From the NCBI GenBank assembly GCA_934474225.1, contig CAKSLU010000007.1:7916-71915 (forward strand): a DNA stretch of 64,000 bases, given 5' to 3'. A program made the translations under genes and the position numbers. Under the pieces are notes generated by a model. That model made no database searches and had not been told where the DNA came from. It saw only the letters and a list, made by a program, of their open reading frames with translations. The stretch is from an uncultured Eubacteriales bacterium. GTDB lineage: Bacteria; Bacillota; Clostridia; Oscillospirales; CAG-272. This document shows, piece by piece, positions 37,901-48,728 of the stretch (position 1 is its first letter; each line of letters starts with the position of its first letter).

Positions 37901-38602
37901 ATGGGACTCGAAAAAAGACGCATCCTCATCGTGGAGGACGAAAAAAACATCGCGATGCTGCTCTCCTTCAACCTCGGGCGCGCCGGCTTTGACACCGATG
38001 TTGCCGAGGACGGCGAAGTCGGACTGCGCAAGGCGCTCTCCGACAAATTTGACATCGTGCTGCTCGACATCATGCTGCCGAAACTGGACGGCTTCAAGGT
38101 GCTGGAAGGCATCCGCACACGCAGCGATGTGCCGGTGATTATGGTGACGGCGCGCGACGACGAAAAGGACAAGATTCTCGGGCTTGAGAACGGCGCGGAC
38201 GACTACATCACCAAGCCCTTCTCGATGAACGAGGTCATTGCGCGCATCCGCGCCAACATCCGCCGCCACAAGGACGAGGTGGTCGGCGGCGCGGCGGACG
38301 ACGGTGTGCTGTCGGTGCGCGGGCTGTCGATCGACAAGAGCCGCTATGCGGCGCGGCGCGGCGATGTGGAGCTGGAACTGTCGAAAAAGGAATACGAGCT
38401 CCTGCTCTTTTTGATGCAGAACCCCGGCGTGCCCTTCTCGCGCGAAGATTTACTTGAAAAGGTGTGGGGCTACGGCGACTTCCTCGGCGATGTCAACACG
38501 GTGGATGTGACGGTCTCCCGCCTGCGCAAGAAGCTGGAGCGCGACCCGTCAAACCCCGAATACCTCATCACCAAGCGCGGCGTCGGCTACTACATCCAGT
38601 AA
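37901..38602 (+). CDS. OmpR/PhoB-family response regulator
   Basis: 233 residues. Receiver domain 1-120: ILIVEDEKNIA acidic pocket, phospho-acceptor D56 in LLDIMLPKLDG, MVTARDD with the switch Thr, and ITKPFSMNE with the conserved Lys. The winged-helix output domain (about 135-233) has LELSKKEYELLLFLMQNPG and VDVTVSRLRKKL, ending ITKRGVGYYIQ. The linkage to a WalK/PhoR-type kinase and two YycH/YycI-like proteins suggests a cell-wall regulator of WalR type, but PhoP cannot be excluded. Start after GGAAAGGACAAACGA. Confidence 0.92.
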   Translation: MGLEKRRILIVEDEKNIAMLLSFNLGRAGFDTDVAEDGEVGLRKALSDKFDIVLLDIMLPKLDGFKVLEGIRTRSDVPVIMVTARDDEKDKILGLENGADDYITKPFSMNEVIARIRANIRRHKDEVVGGAADDGVLSVRGLSIDKSRYAARRGDVELELSKKEYELLLFLMQNPGVPFSREDLLEKVWGYGDFLGDVNTVDVTVSRLRKKLERDPSNPEYLITKRGVGYYIQ

Positions 38603-38614
38603 GGCGGGGCGGCT

Positions 38615-40393
38615 ATGTACAGAGGTCTGTATTTCAAGATCATCCTGATCCTCGTCATCTTCATTCTGATCGTCATGAGCGTGGTGGGCGCGGTGCTCAT
38701 CAGCAGCGTGCTGGGCTATTACAACGACCAGTTTTCGTCCTGCATGGCGCAAAACCTTGAGGGCGACGCACAGCTGCGGCAATATCTTGAGGCCGCGATG
38801 GCCGACGGGGACGCGGACTTTGCCGCGAAGCAGAAGTCCATCCTCGCCTCCTACGCCTCGCGCCTCGGCATCGACGACTACCGCAACTATTACATCCTCG
38901 ATGCGGACGGCGGCTTTCTCGACGGCAGCGACACGGCGGGCGGCGAAGCCCTCGCCGAGACGCCCAACCTCGTCGCCGCGATAAACGGCCGCCTCGGCAG
39001 CGAGAACACCGCCGGCAGCGACTACGCGGACTATGCGCTCCCGCTCACGGTCGGCGACACCTCCTGCATCATCTATCTGCGTGACACGCAGGACGAGCTG
39101 CACGAGATCAACTGGATGCTGTTCTCCATCATTTTGCAGGCGCTGTTTGTCGGCCTGCTCATCGCGATTCTGCTCTCCTTCTTCCTCGCCCGCGCAATCT
39201 CCATGCCGCTGTCCCGCCTGACCGAGGGCGTGCAGCGCGTGGCAAAGGGCGACTTCAAGGACAAGATCAGCGTGCATTCCAATGATGAAATCGGCGTGCT
39301 GACCGAAAACTTCAACACGATGAGCCGCATGCTGGAAGAAAACCTCGACGAAATCAACGGCGAGCGCGAAAAGCTGGAGACCGTGCTGTCCTGCCTCAAG
39401 GACGCGGTCATCACCTTCGGGCAAGACGGCAAACCGCTGCAAATCAACCGCGCGGCGACGGATCTGTTTGCCGACGCAAAGCGCGAAGAGCTGACGCTGG
39501 ACTACATCTTCAGCCTCTTGCACTATGAGAGCGGCGGCATCGATATTTCGCTGGACGACGGCGGCGATGTGCCCGCCGTGCGCTACAAGGGCAAGGTCTA
39601 CGAGCTGTATTTCGGCAACATCCGCTATCGCGACGCGACCAGCATGCGCGAGGGCGTGATTCTCGTCATCCACGATGTCACGCAGAGCTATGAGCTGGAC
39701 CGCAGCCGCCGCGAATTTGTCGCCAACGCCTCGCACGAACTGCGCACGCCGCTGACCACCATCAAGATGGTCATCGAGGCGCTGTCCGCCGACGAGGGCG
39801 TGACGAAAAACGAGATGAACAAGAGCTTCCTCGACATGGCGGAGACCGAGAGCACGCGCATGGAGCTGCTCATCAAAAACCTGCTCACGCTCTCCCAGCT
39901 CGACAGCAAGACCATGAACTTCAATGTGCGCGAATTTGACCTCGAAGAGTCGCTTGCCTACCTTGCAAAGTCGCTGGCGGTCAACGCCTCGGCGCATGGG
40001 CACAAGCTGACCTTTGACGGCGCGTATGACCCCGTGGTGATTCGCGGCGACAAGATTCGCATCGAGCAGATTCTCATCAACATCACCTCCAACGCCATCA
40101 AGTACACGCCGGACGGCGGCAGAATCAGTCTGCGCCTGCGTGACATTGGCGACGCCGCCGAAGTCAGCATCACGGACAACGGCGTGGGCATCCCCGAGGA
40201 GGACATTCCGCACCTGTTTGAGCGGTTCTACCGCGTAGAAAAGGCGCGGTCGAGCGACAAGGGCGGCACCGGCCTCGGGCTTGCGATTGCGAAGGAATTT
40301 GCCGCCGCGCACGGCGGCGACATCCGCGTTTCCAGCATCGTCAGCAAGGGGACAACCTTTACCGTGACCTTGCCGAAGCAGGGGAAGCTGTAA
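38615..40393 (+). CDS. Sensor histidine kinase, WalK/PhoR type
   Basis: 592 residues. Two membrane helices (about 7-29 and 168-190) flank an extracytoplasmic domain of about 140 residues; HAMP (about 192-245), PAS-like domain (about 255-355), HisKA with H374 in NASHELRTPLTT, and HATPase with N-box NITSNAIKYTPDG, G1 DNGVGIPEED and G2 KGGTGLGLAIAKEFAAAHGG. The domain order matches WalK. It starts 12 bp after the regulator, with a weak GGCGGGGCGG ribosome site. Followed by 427 bp of repeats before the accessory genes. Confidence 0.92.
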   Translation: MYRGLYFKIILILVIFILIVMSVVGAVLISSVLGYYNDQFSSCMAQNLEGDAQLRQYLEAAMADGDADFAAKQKSILASYASRLGIDDYRNYYILDADGGFLDGSDTAGGEALAETPNLVAAINGRLGSENTAGSDYADYALPLTVGDTSCIIYLRDTQDELHEINWMLFSIILQALFVGLLIAILLSFFLARAISMPLSRLTEGVQRVAKGDFKDKISVHSNDEIGVLTENFNTMSRMLEENLDEINGEREKLETVLSCLKDAVITFGQDGKPLQINRAATDLFADAKREELTLDYIFSLLHYESGGIDISLDDGGDVPAVRYKGKVYELYFGNIRYRDATSMREGVILVIHDVTQSYELDRSRREFVANASHELRTPLTTIKMVIEALSADEGVTKNEMNKSFLDMAETESTRMELLIKNLLTLSQLDSKTMNFNVREFDLEESLAYLAKSLAVNASAHGHKLTFDGAYDPVVIRGDKIRIEQILINITSNAIKYTPDGGRISLRLRDIGDAAEVSITDNGVGIPEEDIPHLFERFYRVEKARSSDKGGTGLGLAIAKEFAAAHGGDIRVSSIVSKGTTFTVTLPKQGKL

Positions 40394-40409
40394 AAAATCA
40401 ATGTATACC

Positions 40410-40786
40410 GGTAGGGGTCGGCGCCTCGACGACCCGCACCAACCAAAGCAAAAACGGACCGTCGAGGACGCCGGTCCCTACAAAAGTTACATCGGTACGG
40501 TTGCGGGCGACGGGTGGTCGCCCCTACGGTAATGTGGGGACTGTGTACACACCGTAGGGCGGGGGCTTGCTCCCGCCGCTCTATCTGAGCCTCCCCCCCG
40601 GCAAAGGGAGGTGTCATGCGAAGCATGACGGAGGGATTGTTGCATGGCAAAGAAACAACCCCTCAGTCACCTATCGCCAGGATGTTTTTCGGTTTCGCTC
40701 GCGAAATCGTCGGTGTTCAGCCGACGAAGAAAAACTCCGCGAGACGCATCGCGTCTCGTACAGCTCACCCCTTGCACAGGGGAGCC
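40410..40786. repeat. R6 pair, half R4, reversed R5 and reversed R1 with R2
   Basis: Complete R6 module (left half 40410-40436, inverted half 40456-40482), right-half R4 (40503-40529), R5 on the minus strand (40544-40579), and R1 on the minus strand (40589-40786) carrying R2 (40681-40737). This is the only reversed R1/R2 here, showing that both orientations occur. Confidence 0.82.
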
Positions 40787-40820
40787 GAAATCCCCCACAA
40801 CATCTGAAAGGAGAACGGCC

Positions 40821-42206
40821 ATGGAAAAATTCAAGACCATCCTGCTTGCATGCCTGACCGTTCTCATGCTGACGGCGGCGGGCATCTACATCGGCGGCTC
40901 CCAGTTCACGCACACCGGCGCGGCGGCAAGCCGCACGGCGCTGCCGGACGGCGCGGTGCGTGCCGGGGCGGACGCCCCCGATATGCGCACGCTTGCCGAT
41001 GCGGGGCTGCTCGCCCCCACCGCCGTGGTTGTTTCCGCTGCGGGGACGACGGCGGGCGCCTTTGCAGGCGACATCCCGGATACGGTGACGGCGCTTGCCT
41101 ACCCGCTGATTCACCAGGCGCTTGCCGCCGACGCGACGCTGACGGCAACCGATTTTGCCGCCGTGACCGCTGCCGCAGCGGGCGACTGCATCTATCTGCA
41201 ATTTGCGGGCGCACTGCCCTACCAGCTGCTCTATGCGCTGACCGGCGACATCGAAAAGGCGGCGGCAGCCGACCGCGCGCTAAGCGCCGACACCCTGCTC
41301 CTCGCCTTTGACGAGGACGGCACGGGCAGGCTCTATCTCACGGACGGCACGAACTGCGCCGCATCGGACAAGCCCGTATCGGTGCGCGCAGGCGCACTCG
41401 CGGCGCTGACCGGCAGCGACGCGCTGACCGCGGCATATTTTGCGGACAACCTTGTCCCCGTCGGGGAAACCGCCGTGACCGCCGCGCCCATCGCCGTCGC
41501 GGACGGCACTTCTCACCCCCTGTCTGCCGACGCGGGGCGTGCGCTGCTCTCGCTCTTCGCCTTCAATCCCGACCGCCACCGGCTGTCTGCGCAGGCCATC
41601 GTAGAGCCGCACGGCAGCCTCTCCGTCACCACTGCACGCATCGGCTTTGCGGCTTCGCGGGACGGCGGCATCCCGATTGCATCCTTTCTCGAGGGCAAAA
41701 AGGACGCGCGCGACATCGGCATCTACGATATTCTCACGGCAGCAGCGGCGTTTGCCGACCGGCTGCGCGAAATTGACGGCGCGAGTTTCGGCGGCGCAGC
41801 AGCGCCGTTTTTGCAGCATTTTTACAAGGACGGCGACGGCTACACCGTCGCATTCGGTCTGCTCTATGACGGCATTCCGCTCGGCGGCGACGCCGTGCCG
41901 GCCTTTCTTTCGCTGACGGCGTCCGGCGGCATGTTCACCGCCGCAGAGGTCCGTCGCCTCAGCGTCTCGCGCGCCGGGGCGGGGCTGACGCTCTTCCCCG
42001 CCGCCTGGCAGTATGCGACCGCGGCGCAAAACGCGGGCGAAGGCGGGCTGCACAGCCTGCGGCTGCTCTACGCCCCGGACGCGCTCCCGACCGCCGCATG
42101 CGATGCGGCATGGTACTGCGACCGCGCTCCCTACACGGCGGCAAAGGCAGCCGTGCAGATGACCTATGCTATACCGGCAGAGACGGAAAGCGGGGCGGAA
42201 AAGTGA
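40821..42206 (+). CDS. Membrane-anchored protein, YycH-like position
   Basis: 461 residues. One N-terminal membrane helix (about 5-25, ILLACLTVLMLTAAGIYIGG), the rest extracytoplasmic, Ala/Asp-rich and without recognisable catalytic motifs. In Bacilli the WalRK operon continues with YycH (about 450 residues) and YycI (about 280), both single-pass proteins that tune WalK; size, topology and order here match, though I could not align sequence. The start at 40821 follows GAAAGGAGAACGGCC; upstream in-frame sequence is repeat-derived. The stop overlaps the next gene (GTGA). Confidence 0.6.
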   Translation: MEKFKTILLACLTVLMLTAAGIYIGGSQFTHTGAAASRTALPDGAVRAGADAPDMRTLADAGLLAPTAVVVSAAGTTAGAFAGDIPDTVTALAYPLIHQALAADATLTATDFAAVTAAAAGDCIYLQFAGALPYQLLYALTGDIEKAAAADRALSADTLLLAFDEDGTGRLYLTDGTNCAASDKPVSVRAGALAALTGSDALTAAYFADNLVPVGETAVTAAPIAVADGTSHPLSADAGRALLSLFAFNPDRHRLSAQAIVEPHGSLSVTTARIGFAASRDGGIPIASFLEGKKDARDIGIYDILTAAAAFADRLREIDGASFGGAAAPFLQHFYKDGDGYTVAFGLLYDGIPLGGDAVPAFLSLTASGGMFTAAEVRRLSVSRAGAGLTLFPAAWQYATAAQNAGEGGLHSLRLLYAPDALPTAACDAAWYCDRAPYTAAKAAVQMTYAIPAETESGAEK

Positions 42207-43060
42207 ACTGGAAGTACATCAAGAGTTTTCTCATCCTGCTTGTCGTCCTTGTAGATATCCTGCTCGTCAAATTCTGCTACGACTACTACATGGCGCGCGA
42301 GTTTACCGCGCGCGAGACGGCGGAGGACGCCGTCGCCGTGCTGCAAGCCGGCGGCATCGAAGTCTCCGCCGACCTGCTTGCCGTGCGGGCGGACAGCGCG
42401 CCCGCGCGCCGCTGCGCCTACACGCGCGAGGACTATGCGCGCCTCGTGTTCGGGATTCTCTGCGGCAAGGACGCGGACGGTTTCTTTCTCCTGCCGGACG
42501 GCATCCGCGCCGTGACGGCGGACGGCGATGTCGCCCGCCTCGGCTACGACTTCTCGCTCGAATTTGTCGCCGCCGGGCGTGACGCCGCCGTTGTCGAGGC
42601 GGCGTATGCCAAAGGCTATGCCGCAACATCGGACACCGGGGCGGTGCGCCACGCGCTGGAGGGGCTTCTCGGGCTGCCCGAGGGCGCGGCAAAGAACTTC
42701 CCGGCGACCACCGCCGACGGCTATGTTTTCTTCACGCGCACCGCGGCGGCGGACGGTATTCCGCTCGCGCTCGACGACTGCGTGTTCGCCTTTCTCGGCA
42801 CCGAACTGGTCTACGCGCGCGGCAGTTACCTCTTCCTCGCCACCGAGGCGGAGGACGCCGAACCTCTTTTGACCCGCATCAATATACTGCTTAGTGAGCG
42901 GCGGCGCGGCGCAGTGGGCACTGTGCGCGAAATTTCGCTCTGCTATGCGCCCTATGAGGACGCCGTGGAGGGAACGCTCTGGCTGTTCCCCGCCTACCGC
43001 GTGACCTATGCGGACGGCAGCGTCTCGGTCGTGCAGGCGCAAAGCGGCGAAAAATATTGA
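42203..43060 (+). CDS. YycI-like regulatory protein (GTG start)
   Basis: 285 residues. The N-terminus (VNWKYIKSFLILLVVLVDIL) resembles YycI proteins (DWSKIKTILI-type) with one membrane helix, then an extracytoplasmic domain. The C-terminal part GTLWLFPAYRVTYADGSVSV fits the YycI/YycH ending, where the pattern is WRV-type beta strands. The GTG start at 42203 overlaps the upstream TGA, as expected for coupled WalH/WalI-type partners. The stop TGA is inside the -35 box of the murA promoter. Confidence 0.62.
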   Translation: MNWKYIKSFLILLVVLVDILLVKFCYDYYMAREFTARETAEDAVAVLQAGGIEVSADLLAVRADSAPARRCAYTREDYARLVFGILCGKDADGFFLLPDGIRAVTADGDVARLGYDFSLEFVAAGRDAAVVEAAYAKGYAATSDTGAVRHALEGLLGLPEGAAKNFPATTADGYVFFTRTAAADGIPLALDDCVFAFLGTELVYARGSYLFLATEAEDAEPLLTRINILLSERRRGAVGTVREISLCYAPYEDAVEGTLWLFPAYRVTYADGSVSVVQAQSGEKY

Positions 43061-43085
43061 CGATGCCCCTGCATTATGGTATACT
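43057..43085 (+). promoter_or_regulatory. Promoter for murA
   Basis: TTGACG (43057-43062), 17 bp, TATACT (43080-43085). The -35 overlaps the stop codon of the upstream gene. Confidence 0.8.
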
Positions 43086-43143
43086 GAATTGTTGGGCGGA
43101 AGCCCTTGTTTGCCCCACCGAATTTTCGAGAGGAATCTGAGCT

Positions 43144-44397
43144 ATGGACAAAATCATCATCAACGGCGGAACCCCGCTTGTCGGCACAGTCGAGATCAGC
43201 GGCGCGAAAAATGCGGCGCTGCCGGTGCTCGTCGGCACGGTGCTCGTCGGCGACCGCTGCGTCATTGAAAATGTACCCGAGATTCTCGATGTGGACCTGA
43301 CGCTGGAGATCCTCGAAAAGATGGGCGCCAAGGTCAAGCGTGACCACACCACGGTGGAAATTGACACGCGCTATGTACAGCCGGGGCGTTCGCCCTACGA
43401 GCTGGTCAGCCGCATGCGCGGCTCGACCTACCTCATCGGCGCGGAACTCGGCAGATTCAATTACGCGCGCGTCGGCTCGCCCGGCGGCTGCGACTTCGGC
43501 GTGCGCCCCATCGATCAGCACATCAAGAGTTTTGAGGCGCTCGGCGCCACGGTTTCGGTGCGGGGCGGCTATGTCGAGGCAAAGGCAGACGCGCTGGTCG
43601 CCGCCGAGGTCTATTTTGACATGGTTTCGGTCGGTGCAACGGTCAACGCCATCTTAGCATCGGTCTTTGCCGAAGGCACCACCGTGCTTGAAAACGCGGC
43701 GCGCGAGCCGCACATCGTCGACCTTGCCAACTTCCTCAACACCTGCGGCGCGCGCATTGTCGGCGCGGGCACGGACACCATCAAAATCAAGGGCGTGGAA
43801 AAGCTGCACGGCTCGACCTACGCCATCATTCCCGACATGATTGAGGCAGGCACTTTCATGTGCGCCGCGGCGGCAACCGGCGGCAATGTCAAAATCAACA
43901 ATGTCATTCCGAAGCATTTGGATTCCATTTCGGCAAAGCTCACCGAGATGGGCGTTTTCGTCGAAGAACTGGACGATGCCGTGATCGTGCGCCGCGACGG
44001 CGTGATGAAGGGCATCAATGTCAAGACGCAGCCTTACCCCGGCTTCCCCACGGATATGCAGCCGCAGATGACCGCGCTGCTCTGCTTTGCAGACGGCACA
44101 GGCCGCGTGACCGAGGGCGTGTGGGACAACCGCTTCCGCTATGTGGAGGAGCTGCGCAAGACCGGCGCCGTCATCGACATCGCAGGCAAAACGGCAACCG
44201 TCCGCGGCAGCACCGCGCTTGTCGGCGCGCCGATGCGCTCGGTCGATTTGCGTGCGGGCGCGGCGATGGTCATCATGGGGCTTGCCGCCAGCGGCAGAAC
44301 CGAGATCACCGACATCCACACCATCGAGCGCGGCTATGACAACATCGTCCGCAAGCTCCGCGACCTCGGCGCGGATATCCGCAAAGTATCATACTGA
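43144..44397 (+). CDS. murA: UDP-N-acetylglucosamine 1-carboxyvinyltransferase
   Basis: First committed step of peptidoglycan synthesis: transfers enolpyruvate from PEP to UDP-GlcNAc; target of fosfomycin. 417 residues, typical. ISGAKNAALPVLVGTVLV at the N-terminus; SPGGCDFGVRPIDQHIK near residue 113 holds the active-site Cys (fosfomycin-sensitive form); PGFPTDMQPQM near 298 and TSVWDNRF-like EGVWDNRFRYVEEL near 322 are also diagnostic. Start after TTCGAGAGGAATCTGAGCT. Its own promoter lets it be expressed apart from the two-component operon. Confidence 0.97.
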   Translation: MDKIIINGGTPLVGTVEISGAKNAALPVLVGTVLVGDRCVIENVPEILDVDLTLEILEKMGAKVKRDHTTVEIDTRYVQPGRSPYELVSRMRGSTYLIGAELGRFNYARVGSPGGCDFGVRPIDQHIKSFEALGATVSVRGGYVEAKADALVAAEVYFDMVSVGATVNAILASVFAEGTTVLENAAREPHIVDLANFLNTCGARIVGAGTDTIKIKGVEKLHGSTYAIIPDMIEAGTFMCAAAATGGNVKINNVIPKHLDSISAKLTEMGVFVEELDDAVIVRRDGVMKGINVKTQPYPGFPTDMQPQMTALLCFADGTGRVTEGVWDNRFRYVEELRKTGAVIDIAGKTATVRGSTALVGAPMRSVDLRAGAAMVIMGLAASGRTEITDIHTIERGYDNIVRKLRDLGADIRKVSY

Positions 44398-44412
44398 ATC
44401 AGTCGAAAAGAA

Positions 44413-44441
44413 AAAACCGCCGTTCGGCGGTTTTCTTTTTT
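44413..44441 (+). terminator. Terminator after murA
   Basis: AAAACCGCC (44413-44421), loop GTTC, GGCGGTTTT (44426-44434), then C and T-run. Confidence 0.9.
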
Positions 44442-44454
44442 GTATCGGTCATTT

Positions 44455-44626
44455 GCGGCGGGAGACAGACGGCGCCCTACGGTATGTACACGGTTACGGC
44501 TATTCCGTAGGGGCGACCATTGGTCGCCCGCTTAACGGGGTGCGAAAACGGGCGACCAATGGTCGCCCCTACAGGTGTGTGCGCCTTTTGTGCCATCCGG
44601 TAGGGGTCGGCGCCCTCGACGACCCG
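44455..44626. repeat. R5, complete R4, R6 left half
   Basis: R5 (44455-44482), R4 (44507-44572), R6 half (44599-44626). Successive modules are joined by CCCTAC…GTAGGG pairs about 25 nt apart, which can themselves pair. Confidence 0.85.
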
Positions 44627-44675
44627 CCCCAACCAAAGCAAAACACGGTGTGTGCGTGCCATTCGACTGCCCTGC

Positions 44676-44873
44676 CTAATCCCGCTTATCGGTGCGTTCC
44701 AGCAGATAGTCCACGGTCACACCGAAATAATCCGCGATGCGGCAAAGCTCGGCATAACCAGCCTCATGCGCGCCGGTCTCGTACCGCGAAATCGTATTCT
44801 GGCTCATATTCAAATCCAGTCCCAGTTTCAACTGGGTGATGCCCCGCTCCCGACGAAGTTCCCGTAAACGCAT
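44676..44873 (-). CDS. Small XRE-family HTH regulator
   Basis: 65-residue single-domain regulator. LRELRRERGITQLKLGLDLN then MSQNTISRYETGAHEAGYAE and IADYFGVTVDYLLERTDKRD is a clear lambda-repressor-type HTH. The start at 44873 has GAGAGGAAGGATT upstream; an upstream ATG (44912) has no ribosome site. Alone on its strand between murA and an inverted-repeat-rich segment that probably holds its promoter and operators. No partner gene is seen. Confidence 0.85.
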   Translation of the reverse strand: MRLRELRRERGITQLKLGLDLNMSQNTISRYETGAHEAGYAELCRIADYFGVTVDYLLERTDKRD

Positions 44874-44929
44874 AATCCTTCCTCTCCGCCGCCGCAAGCC
44901 ACAGCAATTCAAAAATAGTTCTTGACTTT

Positions 44930-45245
44930 AGTGTACCATAAGCGATACGAACGCGCAAGCCTGCGGGCGGATATTTTGCGCGCTTTTCGCATTGTCCGCC
45001 TCGGAATATCGGTATATTCCGTCGTTGTCCGCAGCAAAAATCATCACAAAATCTCTCGCCCGCAGGTGCTACACAGTTTTGACCGAGCGGATTTTTGCCC
45101 GGGCGAGAAAAAAGACGCAGGGAATACGCCGGTATTCCGGGGGTCTTTTGACGATGCACGGACGGAAAGACGCCGGTCAAAACCTTGTGTGTTCGCATCG
45201 CTTATGGTACTCAATTTGGTATACTAAACATATCCCGAAATGGTA
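44930..45245. repeat. Inverted-repeat-rich segment with 20-bp flanking arms
   Basis: Arms GTACCATAAGCGATACGAAC (44933-44952) and GTTCGCATCGCTTATGGTAC (45191-45210) are inverted copies with one mismatch, 238 bp apart. Inside are hairpins GGAATATCGGTATATTCC (near 45003) and GGAATACGCCGGTATTCC (near 45121), a TCTCGCCCG/CGGGCGAGA pair and an imperfect ACACAGTTTTGACCG/CGGTCAAAACCTTGTGT pair. Each arm contains a promoter-like spacer. No convincing ORF. Confidence 0.75.
44935..44963 (-). promoter_or_regulatory. Possible promoter for the small XRE gene
   Basis: Minus strand TTGCGC, 17 bp, TACACT, within the left arm of the inverted repeat, about 60 bp before the start codon. Coordinates are good to a few bases. 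Confidence 0.45.
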
Positions 45246-45317
45246 TATATCGCTCGGGGTGCGGATGCCGAACGCTTTTCGATGTTTTGCTTACGGTGAT
45301 TCCGCACAATTTCCATG

Positions 45318-45352
45318 CAAAAAGGAAGTGCCGCGGCACTTCCTTTTTGCCT
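45318..45352. terminator. Bidirectional terminator-like hairpin
   Basis: AAAAAGGAAGTGCC and GGCACTTCCTTTTT flank a GC loop, with A and T runs on both sides. It isolates the inverted-repeat segment from the MBL-uvrB operon. Confidence 0.88.
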
Positions 45353-45368
45353 TTCCGACGCTGCCCCC

Positions 45369-45397
45369 TTTACAGGATGCCCGAAATGTGATATAAT
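45369..45397 (+). promoter_or_regulatory. Promoter for MBL-uvrB
   Basis: TTTACA (45369-45374), 17 bp, TATAAT (45392-45397). Confidence 0.78.
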
Positions 45398-45466
45398 ACT
45401 ATATTCAGTGAAAATCAACTTTTTTCTATGGAACTTCTGCGGCAGCTTTTGGACGGGGAGGATAAA

Positions 45467-46343
45467 ATGACCGATTATTACCGCTTCGGCGACGCACAAA
45501 TCTACCGACTCGTCGAGACGCACGACGCCGGCGACATCATCCGGCGCATTGTCCCCGCTATGACGGCGGCGGCGATCCGCCCCTATGCGGCGCGCTTCCC
45601 CGCCTGCGCCGACAGCGACGGGCATGTGCTCGCCCCGGTGCAGAGTTTTCTGCTGCTTGCCGATGGGCGGCGCATCCTCATTGACACCGGCATCGGCAAC
45701 GGCAAGCCGCTCTGCGGCGACTGGGGCGGTCTTGACACCGACTGGCTCGACCGTCTGACGGCAGTGGCGCCGCCCGAGACGATTGACACCGTGATCTGCA
45801 CGCATCTGCACGCCGACCATGTCGGCTGGAACACGCGGCTGCAAAACGGCGCATGGACGCCGACCTTCCCGCATGCGGCATACGATTTGCCCGCCGGAGA
45901 CCTTGCCGACCTGCGTGCCCGCCTGCCGGAACTTTCCCCGGACGATGTCTGCGTGCTGCGCGATTCGATCGCGCCCGTGCTGACAGCCGGAGCGGCAGTC
46001 CCCGTGCCGGACGGCGAACGGGCAATTACCGACACGGTGTCCCTCGTCCCGACGCCGGGACACACGCCGCACCACCTCGCCGTGCGCGTCACGGCGGGCG
46101 GGCGCGCCCTGCTGTTCTGCGGCGATCTTTTCTACCATGTCTGTCAGGCGGAACACCCCGCGTGGGGTGCGGAAGAAAACCCGCTGCTGCTGGCCACGCG
46201 CCTGCGCGTGCTGGACGAGGCGGCGGCGCACGGCAGCCTGCTTTTCTTCGGTCACATGCCCTATCCGCTGCGCATCACGGCGGATGCGGACGGATACACG
46301 GCACATCCCGTGTGCAAAACGAACCTCTTGAAAGGAGACAACG

Positions 46344-46354
<11 letters not shown>
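45467..46354 (+). CDS. MBL-fold metallohydrolase
   Basis: 295 residues. Metallo-beta-lactamase fold with the full zinc site: [10 protein letters not shown] near residue 107 (HxHxDH), TPGHTPHH near 200, CGDLFYH near 224 and FGHMPYP near 270. The sequence style ([20 protein letters not shown]) resembles lactonase or organophosphate-hydrolase-like members; substrate unknown. The ATG at 45467 has GGGGAGG 5 nt upstream; the earlier ATG (45428) has none. It overlaps uvrB by 11 bp in a different frame, so they are coupled. Confidence 0.88.
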
Positions 46355-48311
<1,957 letters not shown>

Positions 48312-48316
48312 TTTTC

Positions 48317-48660
48317 GGCTCCCCTGTGCAAATTTTCGGCTCCCCTGTGCAAGGGGTGAGCTGTACGAGACGCGATGCGTCTCGCGGAGTTTTTCTTCGT
48401 CGGCTGAACACCGACGATTTCGCGAGCGAAACCGAAAAACATCCTGGCGATAGCCGTCTGAGGGGTTGTTCCGTGGCTCTGTAACAATCCCTCCGTCGCC
48501 GTTCGGCGACACCTCCCTTTGCACAAGGGAGGCTCAGATAGAGCGGCGGGAGCAGACGGCGCCCTACGGTGTGTGCACAGTTCCCCTCATTTCGTAGGGG
48601 CGACCATTGGTCGCCCGCCTATACAAAGCGGAAACGGGCGACCAATGGTCGCCCCTACAG
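48317..48660. repeat. Duplicated R1 end, R1 with R2, R5, R4
   Basis: A short R1 left end (48317-48332) sits before a full R1 (48338-48533; P4 GTCGCCGTTCGGCGAC) that carries R2 (48387-48443). R5 at 48542-48571 and a complete R4 at 48594-48660 follow. The gap separates uvrB and uvrA, which may still be read together because no terminator is seen. Confidence 0.85.
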
Positions 48661-48728
48661 TTTTGCAATTCATTCATTTTCGCATCCCATTTCACTCCCC
48701 CTACTTTTTCACATGAAAGGGTATTACC

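Noticed and set aside
44922..45396. Open frames across the inverted-repeat segment, both strands
   Set aside because: They span palindromes and a terminator, lack ribosome sites and have no recognisable domain.
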